Of a stretch of 64,000 nucleotides of DNA, positions 17,748 through 24,449 are shown in pieces; positions within the stretch are counted from its first letter, which is position 1; every line of letters begins with the position of its first letter. Position numbers and translations under genes: made by a program. The notes under the pieces are model-generated. The model saw only the letters and a program-made list of their open reading frames with translations, searched no databases and had not been told where the DNA came from. Origin of the DNA: Streptomyces sp. NBC_00704 (GTDB lineage Bacteria > Actinomycetota > Actinomycetes > Streptomycetales > Streptomycetaceae); contig NZ_CP109000.1 in assembly GCF_036226605.1 (NCBI RefSeq), forward strand, positions 310,001-374,000, read 5' to 3'.

Positions 17748-18113
17748 GTGACCGACAACCAGCGAACGGACCGGCCGCAGCGCCTCTCCGTCCGGCCCGA
17801 AGACGTCGACGGCGTCCGTGTCGTGCGGGTGCGCGGCGAGATCGACCATGACGTGACGGACGTCCTCGGCCGGGCGCTGACGTCCGGGGACGGGTCCGCC
17901 CTGCCCCGGATCGTGGCCGACCTCAGCGGGGTGACCTTCATGGACTCCAGCGGGATCAACGTCCTGGTCGCCGCCCATCAGCGGGCGAGCGACGCCGGGG
18001 GATGGCTGCGCATCGCGGGCGCGCGGGCGCCGGTGGCGCGTGTGCTGCACCTGGTCGGCATCGACGTGCTCATTCCCTGCCGTGCCACGGTCGAGCAGGC
18101 GCTGCGCGAGTGA
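17748..18113 (+). CDS. STAS-domain anti-anti-sigma factor
   Basis: 121 residues from the GTG at 17748 behind GAGGAG. The STAS core is intact: VVRVRGEIDHDV, then DLSGVTFMDSSGINVL. In SpoIIAA the phosphorylated serine is the first Ser after Asp in DSSG, corresponding to Ser67 here. When unphosphorylated it should bind the RsbW-like kinase and free a sigma factor. It lies between the kinase gene (divergent) and the phosphatase gene (convergent). The longer upstream open frame has no ribosome site and poor codon usage. Confidence 0.92.
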   Translation: MTDNQRTDRPQRLSVRPEDVDGVRVVRVRGEIDHDVTDVLGRALTSGDGSALPRIVADLSGVTFMDSSGINVLVAAHQRASDAGGWLRIAGARAPVARVLHLVGIDVLIPCRATVEQALRE

Positions 18114-18152
18114 GGGTGCGCGCCGGACCCGCGCGGTCCGGAGCGCTCGCGG

Positions 18153-19376
18153 TCACAGCCGTCGGTCCGGTCTCGTTCCGGCCCGTCTGGTTCCGGCCGG
18201 TCCTGTTCCGTCCGGCCGGCGCCGGTTGCCGTGCCAGTCCAGCATCAGGACCGTGGCGTCGTCCCTGAGGCTGCCGTGGCAGGCCTCGATCACGGCGGCG
18301 GTCAGGCTTTGGACGGCTTCGCGCGGGTGCAGGGCGCGGGTCTCGTGGGCGACCGAGGCCAGGTCGGCGGCGGCGGCGCCGCGCTCCTGCATGCCGTCGG
18401 TGAGCAGGATCAGGCGGTCGCCGGGGAGCAGTTGCAGTTCCTGCACGAGGAACGAGGTGGGCGCCGCCACGCCGAACGGCAGGTTCACGGCGAGTCTGAC
18501 CTCCTCGACGGCGCCGTCGCGCACCCGCATCGGCCAGGGGTGGCCGGCGTTGACCAGGTTGCACAGGCCGGTGTCGAGATCGACGCAGAACAACTGACCG
18601 GTGGCCAGGCCGCGGCTGTGGCTCAGCAGGGCCTGGTGGGCGTGCTCGGCCTGCTTGAGCGCGTCGCAGCCGCTGCGGCGGGACCGCCGCAGTGCGCCGA
18701 CCAGCAGGGTGGCCAGCAGCGCCGAGTTCGTGTCGTGGCCCATGGCGTCCGTGATGGACAGATGCAGCGTGTCGCGGTCGAGGGTGTAGTCGTAGGTGTC
18801 GCCGCCGATGTCGTCGGCCGGGATCAGCCCGGCGGCTAGCGTGAACTCGTCGGCCTCGCAGCAGGAGGCCGAGGGCAGCAGCTGGTGCTGGATCTCCGCG
18901 GCCAGGCTGGTCTCGGTGGTGCGGCGGCCCAGGTGGTACAGGTCGGTGAAGCGGCGGTCGGTGACGATGATGTAGGCCAGCGCGTGGGCCGCGTCGCGGA
19001 CCTGCCGCAGCACGGTGTCGTGCACGGACTGCAGGGTCACCTCCAGCACGCCGAGGCAGTCGCCGCGGTTGGTGACCGGCGTGATGACGCGCTGCCCGCC
19101 CTGTCCGTCGGCCTCGACATGCTGGCGCTGGCTGCGCAGGACCTCGTCGTAGACGCTGCCTTGCAGATCGATGGGTTCCGTGTCGCCGACGGCGTCGTCA
19201 CCGGTCGCGGCGAGGCGTACCAGCCGACGGCCGACGAGATCGACGAAGAGAAACGACACACGTTCGGCGCCGAACCGCTTCTGCAGGTCGTGCGCCACCA
19301 CGTCCACGGATTCACCGGGCGGGGCCGCCTCCGCGGCGGCCAGCAGTTCGCCCAGTTCCAGATCTGCACCCTCCAC
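18153..19376 (-). CDS. GAF-PP2C (RsbU/SpoIIE-type) serine phosphatase
   Basis: 407 residues from the GTG at 19376, directly behind the strong site AGGAGG. Residues 15-130 form a GAF-like sensor. Residues 170-385 form a SpoIIE-type PP2C domain with IQHQLLPS, GGDTYDYTL, the metal-binding DAMGHD, NAGHPWPM, LLLTDG-like LILLTDGMQER and the final RDDATVLML. It should dephosphorylate a STAS protein, most simply the adjacent one. The last 20 residues are a Pro/Arg-rich tail. No transmembrane part is seen, so the GAF domain may sense a soluble ligand or redox state. Confidence 0.92.
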   Translation of the reverse strand: MEGADLELGELLAAAEAAPPGESVDVVAHDLQKRFGAERVSFLFVDLVGRRLVRLAATGDDAVGDTEPIDLQGSVYDEVLRSQRQHVEADGQGGQRVITPVTNRGDCLGVLEVTLQSVHDTVLRQVRDAAHALAYIIVTDRRFTDLYHLGRRTTETSLAAEIQHQLLPSASCCEADEFTLAAGLIPADDIGGDTYDYTLDRDTLHLSITDAMGHDTNSALLATLLVGALRRSRRSGCDALKQAEHAHQALLSHSRGLATGQLFCVDLDTGLCNLVNAGHPWPMRVRDGAVEEVRLAVNLPFGVAAPTSFLVQELQLLPGDRLILLTDGMQERGAAAADLASVAHETRALHPREAVQSLTAAVIEACHGSLRDDATVLMLDWHGNRRRPDGTGPAGTRRAGTRPDRRL

Positions 19377-19502
19377 GGCAACCTCCTATCGGCTGCCGCA
19401 CCTTCTTCCCCAGATCTCCGCAACGTCACCTGATCCGGCCGTTCCGGCTGGTCGACGGCGTGCGGCGGGGCGCTGTCCGTCAGCCCGGGTCCCTCAGGGC
19501 GG

Positions 19503-19934
19503 TCAGCCGGTCCCGGCTTCGGGGCGCGCGTCCTCGACCTTCAACAGCAGACGCAGGAGGGTCTCCCGCTCCGGCTCGGTCAGGCCCTCGAAGCACTCCC
19601 TCAGCACCGAGTCCGCCACCTTGTGGCCCGCCCGGAGGATGCGCTCGCCCTCGGCGGTGAGGTGGTGCTCGATGCTCCGGCCGTGTCCGGGGCGCCGCTC
19701 CACCAGGTTCTGCGCCACCAGCCGTCCCGCGAGCGTGCCGAACGCCTGCTCGCTCTGGAACGTCGCCGCCGCCAGCCGGCGCGCGCTGGCCCCGGGCGTG
19801 CGGGCGATCGCCCTGAGGGCGTCCCACTGGGCGAGCGTGCTGCCGATCGACGCGAGACGGCTGTCGAGCGTGCGGTGCTGGCGGTACTGGGCGGCCTTCA
19901 CGGCCCTTCCGAGGATCTGCAGTTCGACAGCCAT
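19503..19934 (-). CDS. MarR-family transcriptional regulator
   Basis: 143 residues from the ATG at 19934. The winged helix is clear: LAQWDALRAIARTPGASARRLAAATFQSEQAFGTLAGRLVAQNLVERRPGHGRSIEHHLT. The C-terminal dimerisation helix ends the protein. It is divergent from an alpha/beta hydrolase gene across a 63-bp spacer holding two adjacent AT-rich inverted repeats, so it most likely represses itself and the hydrolase, with a ligand related to the hydrolase substrate. Confidence 0.93.
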   Translation of the reverse strand: MAVELQILGRAVKAAQYRQHRTLDSRLASIGSTLAQWDALRAIARTPGASARRLAAATFQSEQAFGTLAGRLVAQNLVERRPGHGRSIEHHLTAEGERILRAGHKVADSVLRECFEGLTEPERETLLRLLLKVEDARPEAGTG

Positions 19935-19956
19935 GCCGAGCAGGCTACCACCATGA

Positions 19957-19984
19957 CTAAGCTTGCTTAGCTAAATATGTTTAG
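19957..19984. promoter_or_regulatory. Paired MarR-type operators
   Basis: CTAAGC-TT-GCTTAG (19957-19970) is immediately followed by CTAAA-TATG-TTTAG (19971-19984), both perfect inverted repeats in an AT-rich island. They fill the divergent spacer and would cover both promoters. Confidence 0.8.
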
Positions 19985-19997
19985 TTATGGTCCGGTC

Positions 19998-20759
19998 ATG
20001 ACTTCGCAACCGACGCTCACCGCATCCGGTCCGGCGACCGGCCGTCCCGTCCTCGTCCTGCACGGCGGCGGAGGCCCTCTCACCGTCGCCCCCGTCGCCG
20101 CGCACTTCGCCGCCGGCGCACGCGCCCTGCTGCCCACCCATCCGGGCTGGAACGGCACTCCCCGCCCCGACGGCCTCTCGACCGTCGGCGGCCTCGCCGC
20201 CGCCTACCTCCGCCTGCTGCGCGAACGCGGCCTGTCCGACGTGCTGGTGGTCGGTTCCTCCCTCGGCGGCTGGATCGGGGCCGAGATGGCCGCGGCCGAC
20301 ACCGAGGGCCTGATCAGCGGGCTCGTCCTGGTGAACGCCGTCGGCATCGAGGCCGACGGCGAGCCGGTGCGCGACTTCTTCGCGCTCGACGCGCGCGGCG
20401 TCGCCGAGCACGCCTATCACGACTCCGAGCGCTTCTACGTCGACCCGGCGACCGTCCCGGCGGAACGGCTCGCCGTCATGCGGGACAACATGGCGGCCCT
20501 GCGCGTCCTGTCCGGCGGCCCCGCCATGAGCGACCCCGGCCTGCGGCCCCGCCTCGCGGCCGTCACCGTCCCGACCCTCGTCGTGTGGGGCGAGAGCGAC
20601 GGCATCGTGACCCCGGCCTACGGCAGGCAGTACGCGGCGGCGTTCCCCGACGCCCGCTTCGCCGTCGTCCAGGAAGCGGGGCACCTGCCCCATCTCGAGC
20701 AACCGGAGCGGACCTTCGCCCTGCTCGACGCGTTCGCCGCGCAGACCGCCCGCCGCTGA
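19998..20759 (+). CDS. Alpha/beta hydrolase
   Basis: 253 residues from the ATG at 19998; an in-frame ATG at 19977 lies inside the operator and is less likely. The oxyanion stretch LHGGGGPL, the nucleophile elbow VVGSSLGGW, the acid in VVWGESDGIVTP and the histidine in EAGHLPHLEQPE give a complete catalytic triad. It is soluble. Substrate is unknown; the C-C hydrolase and esterase branches are both possible. Its divergent MarR gene suggests induction by a phenolic or similar small molecule. Confidence 0.9.
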   Translation: MTSQPTLTASGPATGRPVLVLHGGGGPLTVAPVAAHFAAGARALLPTHPGWNGTPRPDGLSTVGGLAAAYLRLLRERGLSDVLVVGSSLGGWIGAEMAAADTEGLISGLVLVNAVGIEADGEPVRDFFALDARGVAEHAYHDSERFYVDPATVPAERLAVMRDNMAALRVLSGGPAMSDPGLRPRLAAVTVPTLVVWGESDGIVTPAYGRQYAAAFPDARFAVVQEAGHLPHLEQPERTFALLDAFAAQTARR

Positions 20760-20855
20760 GACCCCCGCCGCTGAGACCCGCCCCCGCCGACGCCGGGCGG
20801 TCAGGCGCCGGGCGGCCAGGCGGCCCGGACCCGCTTCGGCACGCGCCTCAGCCGG

Positions 20856-21317
20856 TCAGCACGCGTCGTACTTCCAGGCGTCGCCCTCCAGCGCCCACGG
20901 CTGCGACTGCTGGTCGAACTTGGGCAGTCCCGTCACCTTGTAGGTGGCGCGGCCCATCGAGCCCGACACCTCCGCCCGTACGTCGCCGACCGCGTGGTCG
21001 GCGCCGTAGTCGGCCGCCGCCTGCTTGACGACGTCGGCGTACGAGTCCTTGGCGATCTTCTTCGCGCAGCGCGCCGACAGCATGCTGTACGCGGTGTCCG
21101 CGTCCCCGGCGAAGTAGGAGGCGGTGTAGACGGCGACGGCCGCCTTGAGGTCGTCGCCCTGATGCGCGGCGGGCACGCTGACGGTGGGTTCGGCCACGGG
21201 CGTGCCCGAGTCGTTGGCGGCCGGGGCCGCGGCGTCGTCGGACCCGGACGACGAGGAGCAGGCGGTGAGCGCGGCGAGGAGCAGAGCCGCGGTGACGACG
21301 GTGGCGCGCGTACGCAT
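20856..21317 (-). CDS. Small secreted lipoprotein, function unknown
   Basis: 153 residues from the ATG at 21317, with GGGGGA upstream. The N-terminus is a lipoprotein signal with lipobox LTAC before a Ser-rich linker (SSSSGSDD). The mature domain of about 110 residues includes DDLKAAVAVYTASYFAGDADTAY and SARCAKKIAKDSYADVV and ends in WALEGDAWKYDAC. The pattern is like an NTF2/Mce-associated type of fold, and two cysteines may pair. It lies alone, between a hydrolase gene and the RiPP cluster, and is probably unrelated to either. Confidence 0.8.
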   Translation of the reverse strand: MRTRATVVTAALLLAALTACSSSSGSDDAAAPAANDSGTPVAEPTVSVPAAHQGDDLKAAVAVYTASYFAGDADTAYSMLSARCAKKIAKDSYADVVKQAAADYGADHAVGDVRAEVSGSMGRATYKVTGLPKFDQQSQPWALEGDAWKYDAC

Positions 21318-21458
21318 GGTGTGTCCCCCCTGGACGTGGTGTTCGAGGGAGCATGCTGCCATGGCGGCCGGAGCCGGGCGCGGGGTGGTGGGTGTTCGGC
21401 GAGCGCCTGTGACCAGGCCTTCACGCAGATGTGACAGTCGGGCGGCTCCGGCTCGGGC

Positions 21459-22199
21459 TCAGCGCAGGCCGCCGTTGACCGGGATGATCTGCCCGGTGAC
21501 GAACGCGGCGTCGGGGCCGGCCAGGAAGGCCACCACACCGGCGACGTCGGATCCGCGTCCCAGGCGCCGCAGCGGCGTCACCGCCGCGAGCGTCCGCCGC
21601 GACCGTTCGTCGTGCAGATCGCGGAGCATGTCGGTGTCCACCGTGCCGGGGGCGACGGCGTTGACGGTGATGCCACGAGGGCCGAACTCCTGGGCAGCGG
21701 TCGTGGTGAACCGTTCCAGGGCGGCCTTGCCGCCCGCGTACACCGCGGCGCCGGGAGCGGCCATGGAGGCCGCGATGCTGGAGACGTTCACGATGCGGCC
21801 GCCGTCGCGCAGCGCGTCAAGGGCGTACCGCATGACGAAGAACGGCGCCCTTGCGTTGACCGCCATCAGCCGCTCGTAGTGTTCGGGCGTGGCATCGGCG
21901 ATGCCGAGTTGCTCGGGCTCGGCGGCGTTGTTGACGACGATGTCCAGCCCGCGCAGCAGGCCGTCCGCGGTGTCGACGAGGCGCCGGACCTCGCCGAGGT
22001 CGGCGAGGTCGGCCCTGACGGCGTGGGCCGTTCCGCCCGCCTCGCGGACCTCCGCCGCGCAGGAGCCGGCGGCGGCCTCGTCCCGGTGGTATCCGAACAC
22101 CACGGCCGCTCCCTCGGCTGCCAGCCGCCGGACCACGGCACGTCCGATGCCCCGGGAGCCTCCGGTGACCATGGCCGTCCGGCCGTTCAGCGTTCCCAT
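21459..22199 (-). CDS. SDR-family oxidoreductase, last gene of the RiPP cluster
   Basis: 246 residues. Classical SDR: cofactor motif TGGSRGIG (12-19), NNAA near residue 91, catalytic Ser140/141, Tyr154 and Lys158 (YAGGK). The residue after the second strand (FGYHRDE) favours NADP. It overlaps the upstream LxmX-like gene by 13 bp and so belongs to the RiPP operon. A tailoring role is inferred, for example reduction of a dehydro-residue or of a keto group on the peptide. The closest homologues of the sequence alone would be 3-oxoacyl-ACP-reductase-like SDRs, so an unrelated metabolic role is possible. Confidence 0.9.
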   Translation of the reverse strand: MGTLNGRTAMVTGGSRGIGRAVVRRLAAEGAAVVFGYHRDEAAAGSCAAEVREAGGTAHAVRADLADLGEVRRLVDTADGLLRGLDIVVNNAAEPEQLGIADATPEHYERLMAVNARAPFFVMRYALDALRDGGRIVNVSSIAASMAAPGAAVYAGGKAALERFTTTAAQEFGPRGITVNAVAPGTVDTDMLRDLHDERSRRTLAAVTPLRRLGRGSDVAGVVAFLAGPDAAFVTGQIIPVNGGLR

Positions 22200-23170
22200 G
22201 CGCCGGCTCCGTCTCTGTGTGCGGGGATGAGAGGGCCGCCCTCCTGCTCGACGAGCGCGGGCAGCCGGTCGATCTGGACCTGGAGGAAGGCGTTGTCGCC
22301 GATGTGGCCGCTCATGGCGCGCAGCCGGTGGACCCGTCTGAGCAGTGCCGCGCGCCGCACGGCCGCGTCACCGGGGCGGCCCGGTCCGTAGCCGGAGGCG
22401 AAGGCCTGCCACAGGGACGGGTAGTCGAGCTGCTCGGGACTGTGGTGGGCGCCGGCCAGGGCGACGTCGACGGAGGTGGACAGCGCCTCCGCGAAGGCGC
22501 CGACGTCGAGTGCGGGCGCCCCGTGCCCCGCCTCCGCGCCGACCAGGACGTGGGCGGTGCGATCGCGTGCGTCCACCACGATCACGCCGGGCGACAGCGT
22601 GCCCAGCACGACCGTGTCCGCGACGGCCGCCGCTTCCTCCGCCCACCGGGCGAGACGTGCGCAACGGCCGGCGCCGAGACGGCGCACGAGCCGCTCGGAC
22701 AGCGTGTCGGGCCGGCGCGACAGCCAGTCGCACAGCCCGCCGAGCCAGGGAACGGGCCGGTGCGGCGCCAGGGGCGCCGGGTTCTGATGGAGCGTTCGGA
22801 CCGCTCGGCCCACCCGCGACACGACGTCGGTGTACTGCCGCGGAACGGCGTCGCCCGCCAGCATGTGCCATCCGATGCTGACGCTGTCGGGCAGTTCGTA
22901 GACGACGTCGGGCGGCTCCTGCCGGGGCTGCGCCGGATCCCGCGACGGCGGCTCCGCCGCGCGGGGGACGGCGAAGCGGACGGCGCTCTCGGCGGGTTGT
23001 CCCGTGAGGTGCCGCAGCACGGGCGACGGGGGCGGCCCGGCCGCCTTGACCGTGGTCACGCCCGGTGTCCGGTGCCAGTGGAAGAGATGCGGGCCCCGGC
23101 GCACGACGTGGGTCGTCGACGCGCGCGTGCCGTAGGAGACGACGGCGGGCTCGGGTGTCGGGGGTGTCAC
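22187..23170 (-). CDS. Degenerate phosphotransferase-like protein, candidate cyclase of a class V lanthipeptide system (LxmX/TvaE-like)
   Basis: 327 residues from the GTG at 23170, with GAAAGG upstream. The C-terminal half follows the aminoglycoside-phosphotransferase fold but without its catalytic residues: where active kinases have HGDLxxxN, this has LGTLSPGVIVV, and where they have IDWE it has LVGAEAG. The fold tail APALDVGAFAEAL remains. Class V lanthipeptide and thioamitide clusters encode a third such protein proposed to close the thioether ring. Position directly after the precursor fits that role. It overlaps the SDR gene by 13 bp. Assignment to LxmX rests on context and the degenerate motif, not on a clear sequence match. 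Confidence 0.65.
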   Translation of the reverse strand: MTPPTPEPAVVSYGTRASTTHVVRRGPHLFHWHRTPGVTTVKAAGPPPSPVLRHLTGQPAESAVRFAVPRAAEPPSRDPAQPRQEPPDVVYELPDSVSIGWHMLAGDAVPRQYTDVVSRVGRAVRTLHQNPAPLAPHRPVPWLGGLCDWLSRRPDTLSERLVRRLGAGRCARLARWAEEAAAVADTVVLGTLSPGVIVVDARDRTAHVLVGAEAGHGAPALDVGAFAEALSTSVDVALAGAHHSPEQLDYPSLWQAFASGYGPGRPGDAAVRRAALLRRVHRLRAMSGHIGDNAFLQVQIDRLPALVEQEGGPLIPAHRDGAGAWER

Positions 23171-23189
23171 CTCGCGGCCTTTCGGTGAG

Positions 23190-23223
23190 GCCCCGGAAGG
23201 CCCTGTGACGGGCCTTCCGGGGC
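23190..23223 (-). terminator. Perfect stem-loop after the RiPP precursor gene (attenuator)
   Basis: GCCCCGGAAGGCCC, loop TGTGAC, then GGGCCTTCCGGGGC: a perfect 14-bp stem starting 15 bp after the precursor stop codon. It lies inside the operon, between precursor and downstream genes, where it would limit read-through or protect the 3' end of the upstream mRNA so that precursor peptide is made in excess. Confidence 0.85.
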
Positions 23224-23238
23224 GGCGCTTCGACCGGA

Positions 23239-23403
23239 TCAGCAGTCGAAGATCAGGGTGGTGGTGGTGATGACCGGCGTCGCGGTCGAGATGGAGGCCG
23301 TGGCATCCGGGCCCTCGGCGCCGGCCACCTGGGCCACCTGGTCTCCGTCGGTGTAGGTGCGGTAGCCGGCGACCAGGGCCTCTGCGGGGTTCTCGATCTT
23401 CAT
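23239..23403 (-). CDS. RiPP precursor peptide, single C-terminal Cys, Thr-rich core
   Basis: 54 residues, with AGGAGG six bases before the ATG, inside the end of the HopA1-like gene. The leader (MKIENPAEALVAGYRTYTDG and on to about residue 34) is acidic and soluble. The C-terminal 20 residues are Ser/Thr-rich (Thr35, Ser37, Ser39, Thr40, Thr42, Thr46-49) and end in LIFDC. The only cysteine is Cys54, and Thr49 lies five residues before it, as in thioamitide cores that end in Thr-x4-Cys. Dehydrated threonines and one thioether ring, possibly with aminovinyl-methyl-cysteine, are predicted. The leader cleavage site is not evident. Its ATG overlaps the HopA1 stop (ATGA). Confidence 0.85.
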   Translation of the reverse strand: MKIENPAEALVAGYRTYTDGDQVAQVAGAEGPDATASISTATPVITTTTLIFDC

Positions 23404-24449
23404 CGTTCCTCCTGTGTGCGGATTGCGGTTTCTTCGGTTTCTCTGGTTCCTCCGTCCCGTCGGCCGTGACCGGCGTCGGCGGGGCGGAGAGTCATGGGGG
23501 CGACGGACGGGCTGTCGCGATTGCGGTAGGGACGGTCGGGGTCGGCCCCCGCGGCGCGCAGGGCCCGGGCGACGGATTCCGTGAGCGGCGTCCCGTGCAG
23601 GGAGTGGTCGACGAGGCCGTCCGCGTAGGCGCGGGCGCGGTGCTGACCGAAGCTCGGCCGCCGGACGGCCCCGGGCTCCGGGTGGGGCTCCCAGGCGATC
23701 GACACGCCGGGGGCGATCCGGCGGGCGAACGGGGAGACGGCGTCGGCCAGGTCGCCGCCCGGGGCGTTCGCGGCCGTGTCGGCGAGGGCGCGCAGCGCGA
23801 TGTCGGTGCGACCGCTCAGATAGACGACCATCGCGTCCTTGCGGGGATACCGGGACGGATGCGCGAGCGCCTTCGCCTGGTAGGGGATCCGGAGATCTTC
23901 GAGGACACGCAGCGTCCGGCCCCAGACGGTGCGGGCCGCCTCGGCGCGGGCGATGTGCAGGTAGACCCGCAGCACCGGGGCGGTCCCGGCGGGCGGCTGC
24001 CGCGAGCCGAGCACGGCCAGGAAGCCCGGCGAGAGCGCGGGGCGGCACGGCGGCAGTTCCACGGTGACGTCGTCGTCTCCTGGCGCCGTGTTCCCGGGCG
24101 AGGCGGGACGCACCAGCGCTCGGGGGACGGCGACCCGTACCCCGTTCAGGACGACGGTCACCTCGTCGCCGCGCACGCCGGCGGCCTCCGTGTGCCGGGC
24201 CGGCACCCGGCACACGGCGTGCGGGACCGCGCTCCTCAGATCGGCGACGAAGGCGTCGTCGGACAGGTCGCGCGGGTGGGCCGCCGTGCCGGCCGCGCCC
24301 TGGTGCAGCGTGCGGTAGAGGGTGTCCGCGAGGCGTTCACGCAGGGCTCGCAGGCTGCCGGCGCGGAACTCCGCGTCCGCGACCCGTGCCGTCAGGCTCT
24401 CCGCGTGGACCGTGGTCACCGCGGCGATCTCGGCCAGTCCGGGGGTCAT
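23400..24449 (-). CDS. HopA1-family lyase of class V lanthipeptide type (LxmY/TvaD-like)
   Basis: 349 residues. The central part (RVYLHIARAEAARTVWGRTLRVLEDLRIPYQAK and DAMVVYLSGRTDIALRAL) is characteristic of the HopA1 domain, which in class V lanthipeptide and thioamitide pathways eliminates phosphate from phospho-Ser/Thr to form dehydro-residues. The end is rich in Arg and Asp. Its ATG overlaps the stop of the kinase gene (ATGA), and its own stop overlaps the precursor ATG (ATGA). This enforces coupled translation of kinase, lyase and precursor. The HopA1 label comes from type III effectors, but here it is biosynthetic. Confidence 0.85.
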   Translation of the reverse strand: MTPGLAEIAAVTTVHAESLTARVADAEFRAGSLRALRERLADTLYRTLHQGAAGTAAHPRDLSDDAFVADLRSAVPHAVCRVPARHTEAAGVRGDEVTVVLNGVRVAVPRALVRPASPGNTAPGDDDVTVELPPCRPALSPGFLAVLGSRQPPAGTAPVLRVYLHIARAEAARTVWGRTLRVLEDLRIPYQAKALAHPSRYPRKDAMVVYLSGRTDIALRALADTAANAPGGDLADAVSPFARRIAPGVSIAWEPHPEPGAVRRPSFGQHRARAYADGLVDHSLHGTPLTESVARALRAAGADPDRPYRNRDSPSVAPMTLRPADAGHGRRDGGTRETEETAIRTQEER

